Below, one piece after another: positions 53,335 through 64,000 of a DNA stretch of 64,000 nt. The position numbers and the translations under genes are program-made. Every line of letters starts with the position of its first letter. Position 1 is the first letter of the stretch. A model generated the notes under the pieces. The model was not told the origin of the DNA, searched no databases, and saw nothing but the letters and a program-made list of their open reading frames with translations. Origin of the DNA: Muricea muricata (Eukaryota; Cnidaria; Anthozoa; Malacalcyonacea; Plexauridae); assembly GCA_963855995.1 (NCBI GenBank), contig OY979725.1, positions 5,404,118 to 5,468,117 of the forward strand, written 5' to 3'.

Positions 53335-55160
53335 AGTTTTCGGCGCTAAAACTATCAAGATGAGCGAAAAAACATGTTAAACCGTGAAACTTATAATATG
53401 CTGAAAAACTGAAAAGAAATAAGCTTACAATCAACAAAATCTTGTTTTAAACGTTTTCGAATCGATTTGTGCGTAAAAACATTTTCAAATCACTGACTAA
53501 AAATTATCGTCTTAAATCGTTAAAGGCGACGTTTTATGGCATGAAATGATTTTTTCAGTGCTATAGTGAAAGATCAGAGCGAAATGATGCACTGCAATCA
53601 CGAACCTAAAAGATACCTTGTAACTTGAAATCGCAGAACTTTGCAAGTCGAAAATCATTTTTCAGCATTCAAACTATCGAGATGAGCGAAAAAACATGTT
53701 GAAACGAGAAACTTATAACATTTTTTAAAACTGAAAAGAAATGATATTACTATCATTAAAATCGCGTTTCATGCGTTTTCGAAGCGATTTGAGCGTAAAA
53801 ACATGTTCAAATCACCAACTAAAAATATGCGTCTTAAATCGGTAACCGCGACGTTTTAGAGCATAAAATGATATTTTGAGTGCTTTAGTGAAAGATCTGA
53901 GCGAAATGATGCACTGCAATCACGAACTTAAAAGAGACCTTGTAAGTTGAAATCGCAGAACTTAGCAAGTCGGGAATCATGTTTTCAGCGTTCAAACTAT
54001 TGAGATGAGCAAAAAACATGTTGAAACGAGAAACTTATAACATGCTTTAAAACTGAAAAGAAATTATATTACTATCATCAAAATCGCGTTCCAAGCGTTT
54101 TCAAAGCGATTTGAGCGTAAAAACATATTCAAATCACCAACTAAAAATATGCGTCTTAAATCTGTAACGGCGACGTTATAGAGCATAAAATGATGTTTTG
54201 AGTGCTTTAGTGAAAGAACTGAGTGAAATGATGCACTGCAATCACGAATCTAAAAGAGACCTTGTAAGTTGAAATTCCAGAATTTAGCAAGTCGGGAATC
54301 ACATTTTCGGTGCTGAAACTATCGAGATAAGCGAAAAAACAGGTTAAATAGAGAAACTTACAACATGCTTAAAAACTGGAAAGAAATGAGCTTACAATGA
54401 TCAAAATCACGTTTTAAGCGTTTTCGAAGCGATTTGAGCGTAAAAACATGTTCAAATCACCAACTAAAAATTAGCGTGTTAAATCGGTACCGGCGACGTT
54501 TTAGAGCATAAATCGATGTTTTGAGTGCTATAGTCAAAGACTTGAGCGAAATGATTCACTGCAATCACGGACCTAAAAGAGACGTTGTAACTTCAAACTG
54601 CAGAACTTAGCAAGTTTGGAATCATGTTTTCGGCGATCAAACTATCGACATAAGCGAAAAAACGTGTTAAAATGAGAAACTTATAACATGCTTTAAAACT
54701 GAAAAGAAATGAGCTTACAATCAACAAAATCGCGTTTTCAGCGTTTTCGAAGCCATTTGAGCGTAAAAACAAGTTCAAATTACCAACTGAAAATTGGCGT
54801 CTTAAATCGGTAACGGCGACGTTTTAGAGAATGAAATGATATTTTGAGTGCTTTAGTGAAAGATCTGAGCGAAATGATGCACTGCAATCATGGACCTAAA
54901 AGAGACCTTGTAAGTTGAAATTGCAGAACTTAGCAAGTCGGGAATCATGTTTTCGGCGCTATAACTATGGAGATGAGCGAAAAAACATGTTAAATAGAGA
55001 AACTTACAACATGCTTAAAAACTGGAAAGAAATGAGCTTACAATGATGAAAATTGCGTTTTAAGCGTTTTCGAAACGACTTGAGCGTAAAAACATGTTCA
55101 AATCACCAACTAAAAATTAGCGTCTTAAATCGGTAACGGCGACGTTTTAGAGCATAAATC
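53335..55160 (+). repeat. Diverged edge monomers of the 323-bp satellite
   Basis: The first five to six monomers differ from each other and from the rest at many positions. They share edge-specific states: GCGTTTTCGAAGCG instead of GCGTTCTAGAAGCG, ATGATGCACTGC instead of ATGATGTACTGC, GGTAACGGCGACG instead of GATCACGGCGACG, and GAGCGAAATGATG instead of GAGCGCAATGATG. Confidence 0.9.
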
Positions 55161-56127
55161 GACGTTTTAGAGCTTAAAATGGTGTTTTCAGTGCTAAAGT
55201 GAACGAGTTGAGCGCAATGATGTACTGCAATCACGGACCTAAAAGAGACCTTCTAAATGGAAATTGCAGAACTTAGCAAGTCGGGAATCATGTTTTTGGC
55301 GCTCAAACCATCGAGATGAGCGAAATAACATGTTGAAATGAGAAACCTATAACTTGCTTGTAAACTGAAAAGAAACGATCTTAGAACCATCAAAATCGCC
55401 TTTTAAGCGTTCTAGAAGCGATTTGAGCGTAAAACCATGCTCAAATAACGAACTAAAAATTGCCGTCCTAAATCGATCACGGCGACGTTTTAGAGCTTAA
55501 AATGGTGTTTTCAGTGCTAAAGTGAACGAGTTGAGCGCAATGATGTACTGCAATCACGGACCTAAAAGAGACCTTCTAAATGGAAATTGCAGAACTTAGC
55601 AAGTCGGGAATCATGTTTTCGGCGCTAAAACCATCGAGATGAGCGAAATAACATGTTGAAATGAGAAACCAATAACTTGCTTGTAAACTGAAAAGAAACG
55701 ATCTTAGAACCATCAAAATCGCGTTTTAAGCGTTCTAGAAGCGATTTGAGCGTAAAACCATGCTCAAATCACGAACTAAAAATTGCCGTCCTAAATCGAT
55801 CACGGCGACGTTTTAGAGCTTAAAATGGTGTTTTCAGTGCTAAAGTGAACGAGTTGAGCGCAATGATGTACTGCAATCACGGACCTAAAAGAGACCTTCT
55901 AAATGGAAATTGCAGAACTTAGCAAGTCGGGAATCATCTTTTCGGCGCTCAAACCATCGAGATGAGCGAAATAACATGTTGAAATGAGAAACCTATAACT
56001 TGCTTCTAAACTGAAAAAAAACGATCTTAGAACCATCAAAATCGCGTTTTAAGCGTTCTAGAAGCGATTTGAGCGTAAAAACATGCTCAAATCACAAAAT
56101 AAAAATTGCCGTCCTAAATCGATCACG

Positions 56128-58767
56128 GCGACGTTTTAGAGCTTAAAATGGTGTTTTCAGAGCTAAAGTGAACGAGTTGAGCGCAATGATGTACTGCAAT
56201 CACGGACCTAAAAGAGACCTTCTAAATGGAAATTGCAGAACTTAGCAAGTCGGGAATCATGTTTTCGGTGCTCAAACCATCGAGATGAGCGAAATAACAT
56301 GTTGAAATGAGAAACCTATAACTTGCTTGTAAACTAAAAAAAAACGCCTTAGAACCATCAAAATCGCGTTTTAAGCGTTCTAGAAGCGATTTGAGCGTAA
56401 AAACATGCTCAAATCACGAACTAAAAATTGCCGTCCTAAATCGATCACGGCAACGTTTTAGAGCTTAAAATGGTGTTTTCAGTGCTAAAGTGAACGAGTT
56501 GAGCGCAATGATGTACTGCAATCACGGACCTAAAAGAGACCTTCTAAATGGAAATTGCAGAACTTAGCAAGTCGGGAATCATGTTTTCAGCGCTCAACCT
56601 ATCGAGATGAGCGAAATAACATGTTGAAATGAGAAAACTATAACTTCCTTGTAAATTTAAAAAAACGATCTTAGAACCATCAAAATCACGTTTTAAGCGT
56701 TCTAGAAGCGATTTGAGCGTAAAAACATGTTCAAATCACGAACTAAAATTACCGTCTTAAATCGATCACGGCGACGTTTTAGAGCTTAAAATGGTGTTTT
56801 CAGTGCTAAAGTGAACGAGTTGAGCGCAATGATGTACTGCAATCACGGACCTAAAAGACACCTTCTAAATGGAAATTGCAGAACTTAGCAAGTCGGGAAT
56901 TATGTTTTCGGCGCTCAAACCATCGAGATGAGCGAAATAACATGTTGAAATGAGAAACCTATAACTTGTTTAAATAAGAAATGAGAAACCTATAACTTGC
57001 TTGTAAACGGAAAAGAAACGATCTTAGAACCATCAAAATCGCGTTTTAAGCGTTCTAGAAGCGATTTGAGCGTAAAAACATGCTCAAGTCACGAACTAAA
57101 AATTACCGTCTTAAATCGATCACGGCGACGTTTTAGAGCTTAAAATGGTGTTTTCAGTGCTAAAGTGAACGAGTTGAGCGCAATGATGTACTGCAATCAC
57201 GGACCTAAAAGAGACGTTCTAAATGGAAATTGCCGAACTTAGCAAGTCGGGAATCATGTTTTCGGCGCTCAAACCATCGAGATGAGCGAAATAACATGTT
57301 GAAATGAGAAACCAATAACCTTCTTGTAAACTGAAAAGAAACGATCTTAGAACCATCAAAAACGCGTTTTAAGCGTTCTGGAAGCGATTTGAGCGTAAAA
57401 ACATGCTCAAATCACGAACTAAAAATTGCCGTCCGAAATCGATCACGGCGACGTTTTAGAGCTTAAAATGGTGTTTTCAGTGTTAAAGTGAACGAGTTGA
57501 GCGCAATGATGTACTGCAATCACGGACCTAAAAGAGATCTTCTAAATGGAAATTGCAGAACTTAGCAAGTCGGGAATCATGTTTTCGGCGCTCAAACCAT
57601 CGAGATGAGCGAAATAACATGTTGAAATGAGAAACCTATAACTTGCTTGTAAACTAAAAAAAAACGCCTTAGAACCATCAAAATCGCGTTTTAAGCGTTC
57701 TAGAAGCGATTTGAGCGTAAAAACATGCTCAAATCACGAACTAAAAATTGCCGTCCTAAATCGATCACGGCAACGTTTTAGAGCTTAAAATGGTGTTTTC
57801 AGTGCTAAAGTGAACGAGTTGAGCGCAATGATGTACTGCAATCACGGACCTAAAAGAGACCTTCTAAATGGAAATTGCAGAACTTAGCAAGTCGGGAATC
57901 ATGTTTTCAGCGCTCAACCTATCGAGATGAGCGAAATAACATGTTGAAATGAGAAAACTATAACTTCCTTGTAAATTTAAAAAAACGATCTTAGAACCAT
58001 CAAAATCACGTTTTAAGCGTTCTAGAAGCGATTTGAGCGTAAAAACATGTTCAAATCACGAACTAAAATTACCGTCTTAAATCGATCACGGCGACGTTTT
58101 AGAGCTTAAAATGGTGTTTTCAGTGCTAAAGTGAACGAGTTGAGCGCAATGATGTACTGCAATCACGGACCTAAAATACACCTTCTAAATGGAAATTGCA
58201 GAACTTAGCAAGTCGGGAATCATGTTTTCGGCGCTCAAACCATCGAGATGAGCGAAATAACATGTTGAAATGAGAAACCTATAACTTGTTTAAATAAGAA
58301 ATGAGAAACCTATAACTTGCTTGTAAACGGAAAAGAAACGATCTTAGAACCATCAAAATCGCGTTTTAAGCGTTCTAGAAGCGATTTGAGCGTAAAAACA
58401 TGCTCAAGTCACGAACTAAAAATTACCGTCTTAAATCGATCACGGCGACGTTTTAGAGCTTAAAATGGTGTTTTCAGTGCTAAAGTGAACGAGTTGAGCG
58501 CAATGATGTACTGCAATCACGGACCTAAAATACACCTTCTAAATGGAAATTGCAGAACTTAGCAAGTCGGGAATCATGTTTTCGGCGCTCAAACCATCGA
58601 GATGAGCGAAATAACATGTTGAAATGAGAAACCTATAACTTGTTTAAATAAGAAATGAGAAACCTATAACTTGCTTGTAAACGGAAAAGAAACGATCTTA
58701 GAACCATCAAAATCGCGTTTTAAGCGTTCTAGAAGCGATTTGAGCGTAAAAACATGCTCAAGTCACG
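56128..58767 (+). repeat. 1,320-bp four-monomer higher-order repeat, two copies
   Basis: Copy 1 is 56128-57447 and copy 2 is 57448-58767. The monomer spacing 322, 321, 354 is the same in both, and text from about 56281 to 57200 matches 57601 to 58520 with very few differences (for example T/C at 56901 and 58221). Copy 2 then carries a second 354-base monomer where copy 1 has a 323-base one. Confidence 0.85.
56960..57010 (+). repeat. 31-bp insertion variant of the 323-bp monomer (first of four)
   Basis: GAAATGAGAAACCTATAACTTG is present twice, separated by TTTAAATAA, adding 31 bases. The same insertion occurs in the monomers spanning 58091-58445, 58445-58799 and 60411-60765. Confidence 0.85.
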
Positions 58768-61733
58768 AACTAAAAATTACCGTCTTAAATCGATCACGGC
58801 GACGTTTTAGAGCTTAAAATGGTGTTTTCAGTGCTAAAGTGAACGAGTTGAGCGCAATGATGTACTGCAATCACGGACCTAAAAGAGACGTTCTAAATGG
58901 AAATTGCCGAACTTAGCAAGTCGGGAATCATGTTTTCGGCGCTCAAACCATCGAGATGAGCGAAATAACATGTTGAAATGAGAAACCTATAACTTGCTTG
59001 TAGACTAGAGAGAAACGATCTTAGAACCATCAAAATCGCGTTTTAAGCGTTCTAGAAGCGATTTGAGCGTAAAAACATGCTCAAATCACGAACTAAAAAT
59101 TACCGTCTTAAATCGATCACGGCGATGTTTTAGAGCTTAAAATGGTGTTTTCAGTGCTAAAGTGAACGAGTTGAGCGCAATGATGTACTGCAATCACGGA
59201 CCTTAAAGAGACCTTCTAAATGGAAATTGCAGAACTTAGCAAGTCGGGAGTCATGTTTTCGGCGCTCAAACCATCGAGATGAGCGAAATAACATGTTGAA
59301 ATGAGAAACCTATAACTTGCTTGTAAACTGAAAAGAAACGATCTTAGAACCATCAAAATCGCGTTTTAAGCGTTCTAGAAGCGATTTGAGCGTAAAAACA
59401 TGTTCAAATCACGAACTAAAAATTACCGTCTTAAATCGATCACGGCGACGTTTTAGAGCTTAAAATGGTGTTTTCAGTGCTAAAGTGAACGAGTTGAGCG
59501 CAATAATGTACTGCAATCACGGACCTAAAAGAGACCTTCTAAATGGAAATTGCAGAACTTAGCAAGTCGGGAATCATGTTTTCGGCGCTAAAACCATCGA
59601 GATGAGCGAAATAGCATGCTGAAATGAGAAACCTATAACTTGCTTGTAAACTGAAAAGAAACGATCTTAGAACCATCAAAATCGCGTTTTAAGCGTTCTA
59701 GAAGCGATTTGAGCGTAAAAACATGCTCAAATCACGAACTAAAAATTACCGTCTTAAATCGATCACGGCGACGTTTTAGAGCTTAAAATGGTCTTTTCAG
59801 TGCTAAAGTGAACGAGTTGAGCGCAATGATGTACTGCAATCACGGACCTAAAAGAGACCTTCTAAATGGAAATTGCAGAACTTAGCAAGTCGGGAATCAT
59901 GTTTTCGGTGCTCAAACCATCGAGATGAGCGAAATAACATGTTGAAATGAGAAACCTATAACTTGCTTGTAAACTAAAAAAAACGCCTTAGAACCATCAA
60001 AATCGCGTTTTAAGCGTTCTAGAAGCGATTTGAGCGTAAAAACATGCTCAAATCACGAACTAAAAATTGCCGTCCTAAATCGATCACGGCAACGTTTTAG
60101 AGCTTAAAATGGTGTTTTCAGTGCTAAAGTGAACGAGTTGAGCGCAATGATGTACTGCAATCACGGACCTAAAAGAGACCTTCTAAATGGAAATTGCAGA
60201 ACTTAGCAAGTCGGGAATCATGTTTTCGGTGCTCAAACCATCGAGATGAGCGAAATAACATGTTGAAATGAGAAACCTATAACTTGCTTGTAAACTAAAA
60301 AAAAACGCCTTAGAACCATCAAAATCGCGTTTTAAGCGTTCTAGAAGCGATTTGAGCGTAAAAACATGCTCAAATCACGAACTAAAAATTGCCGTCCTAA
60401 ATCGATCACGGCAACGTTTTAGAGCTTAAAATGGTGTTTTCAGTGCTAAAGTGAACGAGTTGAGCGCAATGATGTACTGCAATCACGGACCTAAAAGAGA
60501 CCTTCTAAATGGAAATTGCAGAACTTAGCAAGTCGGGAATCATGTTTTCGGCGCTCAAACCATCGAGATGAGCGAAATAACATGTTGAAATGAGAAACCT
60601 ATAACTTGTTTAAATAAGAAATGAGAAACCTATAACTTGCTTGTAAACGGAAAAGAAACGATCTTAGAACCATCAAAATCGCGTTTTAAGCGTTCTAGAA
60701 GCGATTTGAGCGTAAAAACATGTTCAAATCACGAACTAAAAATTACCGTCTTAAATCGATCACGGCGACGTTTTAGAGCTTAAAATGGTGTTTTCAGTGC
60801 TAAAGTGAACGAGTTGAGCGCAATAATGTACTGCAATCACGGACCTAAAAGAGACCTTCTAAATGGAAATTGCAGAACTTAGCAAGTCGGTAATCATGTT
60901 TTCGGCGCTAAAACCATCGAGATGAGCGAAATAGCATGTTGAAATGAGAAACCTATAACTTGATTGTAAACTGAAAAGAAACGATCTTAGAACCATCAAA
61001 ATCGCGTTTTAAGCGTTCTAGAAGCGATTTGAGCGTAAAAACATGTTCAAATCACGAACTAAAAATTACCGTCTTAAATCGATCACGGCGACGTTTTAGA
61101 GCTTAAAATGGTGTTTTCAGTGCTAAAGTGAACGAGTTGAGCGCAATGATGTACTGCAATCACGGACCTAAAAGAGACGTTCTAAATGGAAATTGCCGAA
61201 CTTAGCAAGTCGGGAATCATGTTTTCGGCGCTCAAACCATCGAGATGAGCGAAATAACATGTTTAAATGAGAAACCTATAACCTTCTTGTAAACTGAAAA
61301 GAAACGATCTTAGAACCATCAAAAACGCGTTTTAAGCGTTCTGGAAGCGATTTGAGCGTAAAAACATGCTCAAATCACGAACTAAAAATTGCCGTCCGAA
61401 ATCGATCACGGCGACGTTTTAGAGCTTAAAATGGTGTTTTCAGTGTTAAAGTGAACGAGTTGAGCGCAATGATGTACTGCAATCACGGACCTAAAAGAGA
61501 TCTTCTAAATGGAAATTGCAGAACTTAGCAAGTCGGGAATCATGTTTTCGGCGCTCAAACCATCGAGATGAGCGAAATAACATGTTGAAATGAGAAACCT
61601 ATAACTTGCTTGTAGACTAGAGAGAAACGATCTTAGAACCATCAAAATCGCGTTTTAAGCGTTCTAGAAGCGATTTGAGCGTAAAAACATGCTCAAATCA
61701 CGAACTAAAAATTACCGTCTTAAATCGATCACG

Positions 61734-64000
61734 GCGATGTTTTAGAGCTTAAAATGGTGTTTTCAGTGCTAAAGTGAACGAGTTGAGCGCAATGATGTAC
61801 TGCAATCACGGACCTTAAAGAGACCTTCTAAATGGAAATCGCAGAACTTAGCAAGTCGGGAATCATGTTTTCGGCGCTCAACCTATCGAAATGAGCAAAA
61901 TAACATGTTGAAATGAGAAACCTATAACTTCCTTGTAAATTTAAAAAAACGATCTTATAACCATCAAAATCGCGTTTAAGCGTTCTAGAAGCGACTTGAG
62001 CGTAAAAACATGCTCAAATCACGAACTAAAAATTGCCGTCCTAAATCGATCACGGCGACGTTTTAGAGCCTAAAATGGTGTTTTCAGTGCTAAAGTGAAC
62101 GAGTTGAGCGCAATAATGTACTGCAATCACGGACCTAAAAGAGAACTTCTAAATGGAAATTGCAGAACTTAGCAAGTCGGGAATCATGTTTTCGGCGCTA
62201 AAACCATCGAGATGAGCGAAATAGCATGTTGAAATGAGAAACCTATAACTTGCTTGTAAACTGAAAAGAAACGATCTTAGAACCATCAAAATCGCGTTTT
62301 AAGCGTTCTAGAAGCGATTTGAGCGTAAAAACTTGTTCAAATCACGAACTAAAAATTACCGTCTTAAATCGATCACGGCGACGTTTTAGAGCTTAAAATG
62401 GTGTTTTCAGTGCTAAAGTGAACGAGTTGAGCGCAATAATGTACTGCAATCACGGACCTTAAAGAGACCTTCTAAATGGAAATTGCAGAACTTAGCAAGT
62501 CGGGAATCATGTTTTCGGCGCTCAACCTATCGAAATGAGCAAAATAACATGTTGAAATGAGAAACCTATAACTTCCTTGTAAATTTAAAAAAACGATCTT
62601 ATAACCATCAAAATCGCGTTTAAGCGTTCTAGAAGCGACTTGAGCGTAAAAACATGCTCAAATCACGAACTAAAAATTGCCGTCCTAAATCGATCACGGC
62701 GACGTTTTAGAGCCTAAAATGGTGTTTTCAGTGCTAAAGTGAACGAGTTGAGCGCAATAATGTACTGCAATCACGGACCTAAAAGAGAACTTCTAAATGG
62801 AAATTGCAGAACTTAGCAAGTCGGGAATCATGTTTTCGGCGCTAAAACCATCGAGATGAGCGAAATAGCATGTTGAAATGAGAAACCTATAACTTGCTTG
62901 TAAACTGAAAAGAAACGATCTTAGAACCATCAAAATCGCGTTTTAAGCGTTCTAGAAGCGATTTGAGCGTAAAAACTTGTTCAAATCACGAACTAAAAAT
63001 TACCGTCTTAAATCGATCACGGCGACGTTTTAGAGCTTAAAATGGTGTTTTCAGTGCTAAAGTGAACGAGTTGAGCGCAATAATGTACTGCAATCACGGA
63101 CCTAAAAGAGACCTTCTAAATGGAAATTGCAGAACTTAGCAAGTCGGGAATCATGTTTTCGGCGCTAAAACCATCGAGATGAGCGAAATAACATGTTGAA
63201 ATGAGAAAACTATAACTTGATTGTAAACTGAAAAGAAACGATCTTAGAACCATCAAAATCGCATTTTAAGCGTTCTATAAGCGATTTGAGCGTAAAAACA
63301 TGCTCAAATCGCGAACTAAAAATTACCGTCTTAAATCGATCACGGCGACGTTTTAGAGCTTAAAATGGTGTTTTCGGTGCTTAAGTGAACGAGTTGAGCG
63401 CAATGATGTACTGCAATCACGGACCTAAAAGAGACCTTCTAAATGCAAATTGCAGAACTTAGCAAGTCGGGAATCATGTTTTCGGCGCTCAACCTATCGA
63501 AATGAGCAAAATAACATGTTGAAATGAGAAACCTATAACTTCCTTGTAAATTTAAAAAAACGATCTTATAACCATCAAAATCGCGTTTAAGCGTTCTAGA
63601 AGCGACTTGAGCGTAAAAACATGCTCAAATCACGAACTAAAAATTGCCGTCCTAAATCGATCACGGCGACGTTTTAGAGCCTAAAATGGTGTTTTCAGTG
63701 CTAAAGTGAACGAGTTGAGCGCAATAATGTACTGCAATCACGGACCTAAAAGAGAACTTCTAAATGGAAATTGCAGAACTTAGCAAGTCGGGAATCATGT
63801 TTTCGGCGCTAAAACCATCGAGATGAGCGAAATAGCATGTTGAAATGAGAAACCTATAACTTGCTTGTAAACTGAAAAGAAACGATCTTAGAACCATCAA
63901 AATCGCGTTTTAAGCGTTCTAGAAGCGATTTGAGCGTAAAAACTTGTTCAAATCACGAACTAAAAATTACCGTCTTAAATCGATCACGGCGACGTTTTAG
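61734..64000 (+). repeat. 321 + 323-bp dimeric higher-order repeat
   Basis: A variant monomer with CTCAACCTATCGAAATGAGC, GATCTTATAACC and a shortened CGCGTTTAAGCG recurs at about 61877, 62521 and 63488. The offsets are 644 (two monomers) and 967 (three monomers). Landmark spacing is 321, 323, 321, 323, 323, 321, 323. Confidence 0.85.

Larger units (their letters stand above)
53335..64000 (+). repeat. 323-bp satellite array (about 33 monomers, continues beyond the window)
   Basis: A landmark in each monomer, GCGACGTTTTAG or a close variant, falls at 53526, 53848, 54170, 54493, 54816, 55139, 55482, 55805, 56128 and so on to 63989. The usual spacing is 321-323 bases. It is 343 once (55139 to 55482) and 354 four times, where a 31-base insertion is present. 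All monomers are in one orientation. Short ORFs inside it are not conserved between monomers, so it is non-coding. It shares no sequence with the 11-bp satellite. Confidence 0.97.
55161..64000 (+). repeat. Homogenised core of the 323-bp satellite
   Basis: From 55161 on, monomers are nearly identical and carry the core states (TTCTAGAA, TGTACTGC, GATCACGG). Differences are shared by groups of monomers, which shows multi-monomer amplification rather than independent mutation. Confidence 0.9.

Noticed and set aside
45765..53358. The same kind of minus-strand repeat ORFs in the right array
   Set aside because: Same explanation: satellite periodicity, not coding constraint.
53335..64000. CENP-B box in the 323-bp satellite (AGTCGGGAA)
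   Set aside because: The CGGG half and one A fit, but the TTCG half is missing at the required spacing.
53335..64000. Small ORFs in the 323-bp satellite such as 54593-54778
   Set aside because: Not preserved between monomers; no start or domain in common.

Overview
The window looks like gene-poor, repeat-dominated nuclear DNA of a eukaryote, most likely an invertebrate animal. The only recognisable protein-coding DNA is a non-LTR retrotransposon of the L1/Tx1 type, a group best known from animals. I see no host gene, no RNA gene and nothing prokaryotic. The species cannot be named from the sequence.

Layout: (1) 1-38476 is an array of an 11-bp satellite, consensus GGTATAAGACA on the + strand, roughly 3,500 diverged monomers, all in one orientation. 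It is hierarchical: 11-bp monomers form a 693-bp higher-order unit, and larger tandem duplications of about 2.76, 1.18, 1.83, 0.90 and 9.62 kb sit on top. (2) 38477-45788 is a near full-length Tx1-like LINE on the minus strand, inserted into that array. It has a 5' UTR, ORF1 (RRM-like region, degenerate CCHC knuckle, long acidic Ser/Thr/Pro-rich tail), ORF2 (APE-type endonuclease, reverse transcriptase, C-terminal zinc knuckle) and a 3' UTR with short repeats. The frame is kept throughout, but there are two internal stops in ORF1 and one in ORF2. (3) 45789-53334 is the 11-bp satellite again, same orientation, with a different higher-order structure (about 1.28 kb). (4) 53335-64000 is an unrelated satellite with a 323-bp monomer (about 33 copies, running off the window end). 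It has a diverged edge (53335 to about 55160), then an abrupt switch to a homogenised core with its own multi-monomer repeats.

How the parts relate: the LINE encodes the machinery for its own retrotransposition. ORF1 would bind the RNA; ORF2 would nick the target and reverse-transcribe. This copy looks inactive unless its stop codons are read through. The satellites encode nothing convincing. Their minus strand is almost stop-free in all three frames because the 11-bp unit has no stop when read that way, which produces many long but meaningless ORFs. The whole window is consistent with pericentromeric, subtelomeric or sex-chromosome heterochromatin; which of these cannot be decided here.

Most noteworthy: the nested 11 / 693 / 9,620-bp organisation; the LINE sitting inside a satellite, in a clade known for targeting multicopy sequence; a perfect 24-bp hairpin starting inside an ORF1 stop codon; a 5' UTR of about 730 nt with no AUG; and the out-of-register switch from edge to core in the 323-bp satellite.
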